Positions 23,278-30,528 of a stretch of DNA of 33,212 bases are shown one piece after another. Every line of letters begins with the position of its first letter. Position 1 is the stretch's first letter. A program made the position numbers and the translations under genes. Below the pieces are notes generated by a model. The model saw nothing but the letters and a program-made list of their open reading frames with translations. It was not told the origin of the DNA and did no database searches. This DNA is from Welwitschia mirabilis (Eukaryota; Gnetophyta; Gnetopsida; Welwitschiales). Where the stretch lies: positions 111,310,428 through 111,343,639 of the forward strand of contig JBOZIK010000001.1 of NCBI GenBank assembly GCA_051453625.1. The letters run 5' to 3'.

Positions 23278-23400
23278 CTTTTCTTTCTTTCTGCCTTTCT
23301 TCCTTAATTCCGCTGCTTTCTTTCTTATTTCTTTCTTTCGTCCTCATCTTTAACCCGCCTTTTAACGCTCTCTCTCTCTCTCTCGCTGTCTCTCTTTTCT
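23278..23400 (+). promoter_or_regulatory. Pyrimidine-rich core promoter / 5'UTR with (CT)n tract
   Basis: A pyrimidine-rich stretch from 23278 leads into a perfect CT run at 23368-23384 and further TCTC to about 23400. Such Y patches and CT microsatellites are common around transcription starts of TATA-less plant genes. The start itself cannot be fixed from sequence alone. Confidence 0.5.
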
Positions 23401-23471
23401 TCGTCTGATTATTTCTGGACGCTTCAGAGCTACGTCCCGCGTGATTGTCCGGAAGCCGATCCTCCACTCGG
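23400..23471 (+). other. Probable 5'UTR exon 1 ending in a strong splice donor
   Basis: The sequence ACTCGG followed by GTAAGTAT at 23472 is a near-perfect 5' splice site. Between the CT tract and this donor there is no ATG, as expected for a non-coding leader exon. The exon start is uncertain. The intron it opens would run to an acceptor at 24895, 25142 or 25246. Confidence 0.55.
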
Positions 23472-23679
23472 GTAAGTATCGCGTTTTGACTGTTCTTTCT
23501 TCCGCGAATCTTGCGCATACTTGCTGTGAAAGTTTTCTATGTTTCGTCGATCGTGTTTCTCATCCCCTTCGTGCCTTCGCAGAAGCCGCCGGAGAAGTTT
23601 TGTTTCATCCGTTTTTCATGTCGGATAGCATGCTTGTTAGTTGCCATGGTGCTGTTAGCGGTTTGCAGACAAGCTGAAG

Positions 23680-24000
23680 AAATAGGTAGTATGTTTTGCG
23701 TTTTTGATTTCTTTTTGGTACTTGAAGTAGATTTTCTGTTTGTGATTTTTTGCCGATAAAGTTTGCGTTTGTGAGGACGAAACAGGTAATATGTTTCCTT
23801 TTTGTTATTTTTTGAACTGGATTTCTGTTTATGATTCTTTTCGAGTAACTTTTGCGCTTCAAGTTAAATGGAACAGGTAGTATGTTTCCGTTCATGATTC
23901 TTTGCAAATAAGATTTCCGCTTATGATTGTTTGTCACATTAGGTGTTCGTATTTCTTGCTCCAAAGCAGTTTTTCGTTTGCGATTCTTTGTGTTTGAATG
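23680..24000 (+). repeat. Degenerate tandem repeat in the leader intron
   Basis: Three copies of a unit start with AGGTAGTATGTTT-like sequence (23684, 23784, 23875; spacing 100 and 91 bases). Within them, half-units resembling TTTCTGTTTATGATTCTTT recur about every 45 bases to about 23990. Each unit start resembles a splice donor (CAG|GTAATATG, CAG|GTAGTATG). The array lies inside the presumed first intron. Confidence 0.65.
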
Positions 24001-25003
24001 CTACGTTGCAATGAACAAACGAGAGCTCTCTCTCTTGTGGATTCAGAATTTCAGTTTCGAAAGTATCCAGGGTTTCAGGGAACCGCTCTTAGGAAATGAA
24101 CTGGTGAAAACTAATAGACACCGTTCTGTTTCTCGTTCTCTCTATTCCGTTTTTGTTCCATTTCTTCATTTTTCCTTCGGTTTCCTGGAAAAAAGGCTCG
24201 CTTCCTCGCTTTGCCATTGTCCCTCTCCTTTACCAAGAAAAGAACAGCACAAGATCGCCTCGTATTGGGCTGAGGCGCACGTTCCTCTGCCTTTTCTTCC
24301 AAGTTCAAAATTTTCAACGTCTTCTCTCTCCACTCCGTAAGAAAGCTGCAGCAGAAATGGTTAGGATTTGGTTGCCGCCTTACCGCTTTGAATTACTGTT
24401 TTATTATTCACACTTGGTGCATTTCGATCTCCGCTTCTTGTTTTACCTTTATTTTATTCTGCCTCTAAAAGAAAGTTATGGCCTCTGCTTTGATGCAGAG
24501 CTGTTGCCAGCAGGCGTGATTCTAGCAATGCTCGTATTGGCGGAACTCCATGTGTACGCTTTACCGTAATACGCCTCATTGCGCTATGTATATCGCTTGG
24601 CTGTTGCTTTTCTGAAACAGGTTTCAGATTTCACCTGTTACATCGAAAACTTTCCGCTTATGTTCTAAGCTCACATCGTATTGCCGTCTCTTCTTCGACA
24701 TAGGACTTTAGTTTTCCTATAGATTTAGCGAAGCTCATGATGTAGATATTCAGTTTGTGGAGACAGGAAATGTATCTGAGGGAAGATTAAAGTTGTTGGA
24801 AAATCTTTGATGATTCAGATTTTGGAAAGCCCTATAAAGCTTCTTAAGCGGTGTTATTGTTTTACTATTGCAACGTTTTCGTCCACAATTTCAGATTCCT
24901 TGTTAACTTCAATGATGTTTTAGCCATAGAAGACTTGTAACTCAGAGGATCTACAGGCATATGTGTGGCAGGTTTCTGTTGCAATATACCTCCAGAGGAA
25001 GCG

Positions 25004-25100
25004 ATGTCTCTTTGTACGTGGGCCACTGTAGTATCCACAGTCCCCTTGCAGAGCCTGGAAACTGCATCATCCGAGCAATCCCGTGAGAACAACAGAGTAG
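25004..25100 (+). CDS. Possible upstream coding exon, in frame with the acidic-protein exon
   Basis: From ATG 25004 the frame encodes 32 codons beginning MSLCTWATVVSTV and ending SRENNRV plus one base, before GT at 25101. Joining base 25100 to 25246 (after the AAAG ending at 25245) keeps the frame and places an Ala before the Met at 25248. A plausible branch site (TACTGATAAC) lies about 27 bases before that acceptor. The donor GTCCGT is weak and the acceptor AAAG unusual. If the exon is real, the protein has 184 rather than 151 residues. It could equally be leader sequence or intron. Confidence 0.3.
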
Positions 25101-25247
25101 GTCCGTATCATTAAACCTTTGCGTGTTGGTTTGGAATTTGTTAGCGATCTCGTTCGTACGGAGACATGTTTCCTTTATCTTTTATGTCCGTTCGTTGACG
25201 TTTTGCACGCTGTACTGATAACGTTATGTTTGTTTTTGAATAAAGCC

Positions 25248-25831
25248 ATGGAACCGGTCCCGCTTCCAGCCTTTCGCGTAGAAAGCAGCAGTAACGCCAC
25301 CGACGGACTTTTCTGCCAAGAGGCCTGCGCTGCTGCTGGTACACCCATATCTGAACCAGCGGAGCCCGAACACACCTTCGACGTCGACAGTTTCCTGAAC
25401 GATGATATCTACGAATCAGAGACCGAAGAAGGCAATCAGCATGCCCAGAATACCGCTGCCCGACTGAAAGAAGACCTTCTCCTTGAGGTCTCAGAGAACT
25501 GTTCCATCTCTATGGATGATGGCTTTAGCAAAGACGTTTGTCTTAGCCCTTGGTCGCAGGGGTTGTTTGAAAGCCTAGATGAGCGATTTGATCCGATGGA
25601 TGACTGCTCCGGCGTTACGGTCATCTTCGACAGACCAAAAGTGGAAGCAGAGAATCGGAAAACACAATGTAAGCATAATATCGGTCATGTGACATGTTAA
25701 TGTAAGCATAATATCATTCATGTGACCCAACATGTATCTCAAAGCTCAAAACCATTTCTTTAATGATCATGTCCTCGTTCTCCCGCTTTTTTGCAGGCAG
25801 AAATGATTTTCGCGTGTCAGAAAGCTCTTAA
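25248..25831 (+). CDS. Small acidic protein of unknown function (two exons: 25248-25668, 25797-25831)
   Basis: I do not recognise this protein. ATG 25248 sits in a good plant context (G at -3, G at +4). Exon 25248-25668 holds 140 codons plus one base; GTAAGC at 25669 is a good donor. The intron ends TTTTTTGCAG at 25796, and exon 2 adds C-R-N-D-F-R-V-S-E-S-S and a stop at 25829, giving 151 residues. About 33 are Asp/Glu against 11 Lys/Arg, so it is strongly acidic. It has no signal peptide, membrane segment or known motif that I can see. Notable segments are the acidic FDVDSFLNDDIYESE (near residues 44-58), KEDLLLEVSE (near 73-82) and CLSPWSQGLFESLDERFD (near 96-113). Codon use is GC-richer than the surroundings. 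The open frame runs upstream to an ATG at 25119, but that part is hydrophobic and looks like intron or leader. A short nuclear or regulatory protein is possible; this is a guess. Confidence 0.6.
25666..25731 (+). repeat. 33-bp tandem duplication carrying the splice donor
   Basis: Two head-to-tail copies (25666-25698 and 25699-25731) share their first 17 bases, AATGTAAGCATAATATC, and an internal TCATGTGAC. The duplication gives two identical donors, GTAAGCAT at 25669 and 25702. The first extends the protein into exon 2. The second, or intron retention, runs into TAA at 25698 after CKHNIGHVTC. Confidence 0.8.
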
Positions 25832-26450
25832 GCTGTGGTACGATGTTGGGTCAGATTTTCAACCTAACCTTTCCAATTATCTTAGGTGATGCGAATCCAA
25901 GATGTTGCAGCAGCGTCTTTGGCACTATCGATATCATTTTACCTGATGCAATATGAAGATTCAAGAGGGCACTAGGCTTCTTACGCTTGACGGGACGCTA
26001 ACTGACAATCTGGGCACGTCGAAGAGGTGCACCTCCACCACCAATTAGCTTTTCTCGACCTTGGTCTTCACGGAGAAAATCCCACCCCACCTGAACCTAC
26101 AGGCGTGTATAAATTTTCTTACTACAAGAAGACAGCTCCACCCGTCTTGCAAATTCGCTTATGCCACGATTCTATGATTGCCACTTGACGCTCGACGCTG
26201 GTTAGCTAATTTCGGCCTCTGGATCTCTTTCTTGCATTGACGGCCGTAAGGATCTTACTGCTTTGGATAGGATTTTCCAACTTCATTTTTGTCAGAAGCT
26301 GCGTCATTTTTTCATGGTTATGTCTTTTTGCCTACTGCGCGCTGCGTGCACATTTTGCTTCTTGCAGTTATTACGATGTAATTCTTCGCATATTTTGTAG
26401 CATTGTTCATTTTCGTTTGCGTTTCTTGTTTTGATTTATGTCCAGAGCAA
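25832..26450 (+). other. Probable 3'UTR / downstream transcript region of the acidic-protein gene
   Basis: CpG-rich, gene-like composition persists to about 26450, then drops abruptly. No convincing further coding exon was found. A short alternative frame from ATG 25803 (MIFACQKALKLWY...) reaches a stop after about 28 codons and could only be used with a different donor phase. No canonical AATAAA was seen near the right edge; TATAAA at 26107-26112 is not well placed. Confidence 0.4.
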
Positions 26451-27420
26451 ATAGCATCTTGGTAAACGCATTTATTCTATAATCATAGTTATCATCCTTC
26501 TGAGAATTGATAATGTTAAAACCAAAAGTGACAATGTCAAAAGCAATATCCTCACAAAAGAGACAAAACAGTCACAAAACTTTATTTCACATCAACTTTT
26601 TCTATAGGGAAAACTCATAAATATGATAAGCAATACAAAATTTTAAAGTAATAGATGATAGAAAATTAATATATATAATAAGTAATATAAAATTGTAAAA
26701 ATTTGTACAGTATTTGATTTTACAAGTAAACTTTTTCCCCTAAATTTCTAATTAGTTTGGGAGGATTTACATAATGAATGTTTCGTTTAAAACTAGATGT
26801 TTTTAAAAATTTGAAGTTTTTAACTTTTAAAAATTACATAAATTTTTATTTTTTCTTTTATTTTTTATAGGGTTTAAAATTTAGGTTTTTCATGTTAAAA
26901 TCATATTTGATAAATTATTGACTTTTTTATTTTTCTAAAGTTTAAAAGTTATATTGTTCAAAACAATATCTTGTTAAGTCTTGTAAAATCAATAATGCCA
27001 ACTATATCAGATTAAAATTGAGAAGGATGATTGTAGTTTATGCACTTTGAATGTGAGAACCCACCCGCGTTTACCCCTGTGGTTGTTGCAGCATAGAAGC
27101 ATATATATACCCTTTGGTTTTAATTATTAACAAATTCATTTTTGCTTTGATCATTGACACAGTTTTAATGTCAATTAATTTCATTAGTTAATTATAGACA
27201 GCCTACATAAATTGGAGTATCATTGTTTAAGAACTTTGAAGCCAAAAACATGTTTTAATGGTAACTTACGACATTTAAAATGATTGTAGAAGCTATACTT
27301 AAAATGTTAGTATTTAGTGAAATTGAAACTGAGATTTTGTTATGTTCATCTAAGTCCTTATTGGATTTGTTTGAACCTAAAAAAAGTACATAGCATCATA
27401 ATGGAAAATTTCATTAAGGA
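26451..27420. other. AT-rich DNA, nothing recognised
   Basis: CG-poor sequence without recognisable coding signal on either strand. A mild internal repetition (AATACAAAATTTTAAAG and AATATAAAATTGTAAAA near 26630-26700) is the only structure seen. Confidence 0.5.
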
Positions 27421-27827
27421 AGTGACCCTAATTATGTGATGGCAATTGGAATAGTTGACCAAATTTTGGGCCATCATATTTTATTTGTCTTTTAATAGTG
27501 GACATTCTCCATTTCTTTATCTTCAATGTCATTTTGCAGGAAAATTTAATACATATAGTCCTCTTACGACCTTTGTAACAATCTACCAATTTCAGTTCTA
27601 AAATAATAAGAGCCCATTCTAGTCTTAAGAATTTAGTACCTGATATACAAAGGGATTGAATCATGTAGAGGTGTGTTTTGTAGCCAAACGAGATCTTATG
27701 TGATTCAAATAATATTCCTTTTTTCCTTTTAGTCTTACAATTAAAAACCTCACACATATTTTATATTTGTAGCCATATTTTACTTTGTTTAAACCACCCT
27801 CGGTTTGTAGTCTTCAAAAGAAGTATA

Positions 27828-27920
27828 TGGGAAAATTTCTCATCTTGGTAATGAAATAGCTGACATAAGTAAGTAATAAATTAATGGAACGTCCTGACTT
27901 CCAAAGGCATTAGCTTAGCA
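27828..27920. repeat. Direct repeat copy A flanking the LINE fragment
   Basis: About 93 bases, diverged, matching 28454-28546 in the same orientation; both end with TGACTTCCAAAGGCATTAGC and TTAGC. The copies are 626 bases apart and enclose the LINE relic. Confidence 0.75.
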
Positions 27921-27929
27921 TCCTTGAAT

Positions 27930-28450
27930 ATAATGGCACATTGTGTCTAACATTTCAATTTGAATTCTTCCAATAGAAATTATTTTTTGATTTTTCAATT
28001 TTTTCCCCACCACTTCTCTCTCAAAGTAGGGCCCCATACTACACAATCATATAGAATGATTAGTTGGATCAACCTATAGAATAATTGTTTTCTAATATTC
28101 CAAGATAAGATCACTTCCTTTGTATCTAGTCTAGAGTGCATACAAAACTTTTTGACCTTCCTTTATTCTCCATGAAACACCTTGATTCCATTTGAAGTCA
28201 TTAGAACATTCTAAACTCAAATATCTATAAGAGGAGATAACCTCAATCTTCTCACCTTCTAATCGAAATGTAAAATCAATATTTATAATCTCACCCATCA
28301 TGATTTTAGTTTTGTGGATATTAACTTTCATTCTAGATGATAAGCAAAAATCATGCAATTGTTAAAACATATTTTGCTATGCTTTTTCTGACTTAGAAAA
28401 GGCCATGTAATCTGCATAAAGTAAGAGATTTATTATACCACCACTTAAAA
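27930..28450 (-). pseudogene. LINE (non-LTR) reverse transcriptase relic
   Basis: On the - strand the catalytic region at 28407-28418 reads Y-A-D-Y, within LLLYADYMAF, corresponding to the Y-A-D-D box of LINE reverse transcriptases with the last Asp lost. In the same frame follow two stops and then the open stretch 28131-28358: LHDFCLSSRMKVNIHKTKIM, then EVISSYRYLSLE and a KVLYAL block. These are the usual thumb-region motifs (K-x-N-x-x-K-T-K, S-Y-x-Y-L-G) of plant LINEs. Downstream the frame decays toward 27940. The 5' part, including any endonuclease, is missing, and the left edge is close to an LTR insertion. It is non-functional. Confidence 0.8.
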
Positions 28451-28453
28451 CAA

Positions 28454-28546
28454 TGGAAAAATTTCTCACCTTGGGAATTAAGTGGTCGATGTACATAAGT
28501 AATAAATTGATAGAAAATCTTGACTTCCAAAGGCATTAGCTTAGCC
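28454..28546. repeat. Direct repeat copy B, cut off by the adjacent LTR
   Basis: Partner of 27828-27920. Similarity stops within a few bases of the LTR that begins at 28549, suggesting the third element inserted at this point. Confidence 0.75.
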
Positions 28547-28548
28547 TC

Positions 28549-29783
28549 TGTTGTGATGCTAAATTATATGCTTTGATGTGGTATTTTGAGTAGTTTTGCA
28601 AAACATTTAGACAGGTTTAAGCACAAAATGACGATTATTGAGAGTCAAAGAGAGAAGCACAGAAATGCATAAATACCAGCACTTCGAGAGGCATTTCGGA
28701 TTAATTTTGATACTTTACATTTTAAGGAGGAATTAATGAGCTTCAAGGCTAATTTAACTTAATAAAGAGCTTCAATAAGGCTATTGTCCCCTCCATCATC
28801 TGGCCGATAGACCAGGACGACACCACTTGCATGATAACTAGAATGCTGATTAGAAGGATATGAAGGATAAGTATAGAACTCTACTGATGTGGCATCATCC
28901 CCCCCATCATCCGAACGACAACTATGATGGCCATCTAATTTTAGCCAATGTACCAAACTCCCTTAAAGTTCTATAATGTATCATGTACCCTCTTACACGT
29001 CCATTAGGATTTTACTGCATTTCTTAGATTTGCTATTGATAGAGTCTATTGTTATCAATAAATACCGCCTTCATCCTCAACTCTGATCATTTTCATTGCA
29101 CTAGAAATTCTTATGATAGGAGATTAAAGGGCTAGAGGTCCATCCAATAGTTGTAGAGGGGGGACTTTCTTAGTGTTGAGTTGTGTCTCCTTCATTGAGG
29201 TGCTTCTACTTTGTAATAGGATGTTAGTTCGACTTTTAATGAAAATCTTCTTTAAGTTTTATTCATATTTATGTGCACCTCCCTTATGGTTTATGTTGCT
29301 TTTGATTTCATGATAGCTCGTGATATAGATCATGAGGGCAACCTTCGTTAAGGTTGAAATAGTTAGTTTAGGATCTTGCATTGCATTTTATATTTCATAA
29401 ATTAAATCATTGCATGTTTTCATATTCTGTTTGATGCCCTTGATAGGTTAGGTTGGTTTTGGTTAGTGACAGTTTCCTTGATTGATGTACGTTATGCATG
29501 ACCAATCTTGGTGATAGAGATTTGGTATTCGGATAGATATTGCATTTAGCATAGTTTGCATTTGCATTTACATTATGCATTTACTTTACTTGCATTGTTG
29601 ATTTTCATTTTTGAACCTTTACTTTATAAAAAACAATTCTCTAGCTTCGAACCTAGTGCCTTCAATAGAGTACGATATTCAGGTCCACTCCCGTCTATCC
29701 TAGTGTGTTGTATTTGTGCATATATTTGTGATTGATAGGATTTGAGAAAGGACATAACGTTTGCATAAATACACACTACAACA
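28549..29783 (+). repeat. Complete 5' LTR of a third Ty3/gypsy element (Athila/Tat-like)
   Basis: The LTR begins TGTTGT and ends ACAACA, a perfect 6-base terminal inverted repeat with the universal TG...CA ends. It is followed after three bases by a primer-binding site. The length of 1235 bases is normal for this group. Inside are the promoter-like ATAAATACCGCCTTC (29058-29072) and copies of a quasi-palindromic TCATCCGRAYGA-type motif (28796-28807, 28907-28918). The partner LTR lies outside the window. Confidence 0.82.
29058..29072 (+). promoter_or_regulatory. Candidate LTR core promoter of the third element
   Basis: ATAAATACCGCCTTC differs by one base from the block conserved in both LTRs of the Tat-type element. 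The LTRs are otherwise not obviously alike, which supports a shared function, most likely TATA box and initiator. Confidence 0.45.
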
Positions 29784-29786
29784 TCT

Positions 29787-29804
29787 TGCCATCATTGCCG
29801 GGGA
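29787..29804 (+). other. Primer-binding site, tRNA-Asp type
   Basis: TGCCATCATTGCCGGGGA lies three bases after the LTR end. It matches 14 of 18 positions of the complement of the plant tRNA-Asp(GUC) 3' end, with a fully conserved TTGCCGGGGA. Most mismatches are transitions at former CG positions. Athila and some Tat elements are known to use this primer. The site sets the transcription direction as +. Confidence 0.8.
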
Positions 29805-30311
29805 AGCCCACAAGGAGTTTGAGGATTATCATTACCTAAATAAGTGCTTTGGATTTCAATTCAAGTATTTATTTACAGTAGCATTGTATTTTTAATGTAA
29901 ATATTATAGTTTTTATTTCTACATTTGTTCATGTTTTTAATTTTTTGATCTGCATTTTTTGAGCCTATCATAGTGTCAGTTGTCCCAACAACATTAGTGA
30001 AGGATAATCTAAGATTAAGGCTTTCTATTTTTTTTCCTCACAAGTTTATTTTTGGTTTTTCATCATGTAATAAGTTGATGCCATCTCCTCTGTCATCCAG
30101 ATGGCATTGGAAGATGATTGAAAGTGTAATTATGTTTTGGTTTTTGGCAATTCTGTTTTTTGTTTTCTCTGTTTTCTCTTTTCTGTTTTCTTATCATCCA
30201 GGATACCAAATGACGATCGAAACAATGAACAGAAACACATTTTATTAAGTGTGTAGGGACATGATAAAATTTTGTCAAAAGCCAAAATATTTGAAGGAAT
30301 GAAGATTAACC

Positions 30312-30325
30312 AAAAAAAAAAAAAA
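30312..30325 (+). repeat. A14 homopolymer in element leader
   Basis: A run of 14 A followed by GGG, between the LTR and the decayed frame. It may be a simple-sequence expansion or the tail of a small insertion; no target duplication was recognised. Confidence 0.6.
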
Positions 30326-30528
30326 GGGAAAAGACTTACGCAATGAAAAATAAAAACAGATATGCACACCCTAGGTACATCATTTTCAAGATTTGAAGAA
30401 AATTATTTTTTCCTTACTTTTATGATTTTCGAACCAAATCTTTCAAATAGTAGTAGTGAAAATAATAGAATAAGAGAAAAATTGTTTTATCCCCTTCTTA
30501 TTAATGAGTAGCTTCACTTAATACAAAC

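Larger units (their letters stand above)
22980..26450 (+). other. CpG-rich gene island
   Basis: CG dinucleotides are scarce through most of the window but frequent from about 23040 to 26400, for example six in the 60 bases from 23041 and six in the 60 from 23161. The edges are abrupt. In a methylated, deamination-prone genome such an island marks sequence kept unmethylated or under selection. It contains the promoter, leader intron and coding exons described below. Confidence 0.85.

Noticed and set aside
23196-24569. Several overlapping open frames of 68-138 codons on both strands in the gene island
   Set aside because: They lie in the promoter and leader intron; they are open because GC-rich sequence has few stops, contain low-complexity (CT)n translations, and overlap one another.
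24865-25092. 75-codon frame on the - strand
   Set aside because: It lies opposite the + strand transcript and has no supporting splice or promoter signal.
25119-25247. 43-codon N-terminal extension of the acidic protein from ATG 25119
   Set aside because: The extension is hydrophobic and irregular, has a branch-site-like sequence and an acceptor-like end at 25245, and the ATG at 25248 has better context.
27428-27757. 109-codon frame on the - strand
   Set aside because: Possibly a further LINE fragment, but no motif could be recognised; not enough to call.
28759-28956. 65-codon frame on the - strand
   Set aside because: It lies wholly inside the LTR at 28549-29783 and has no coding features.
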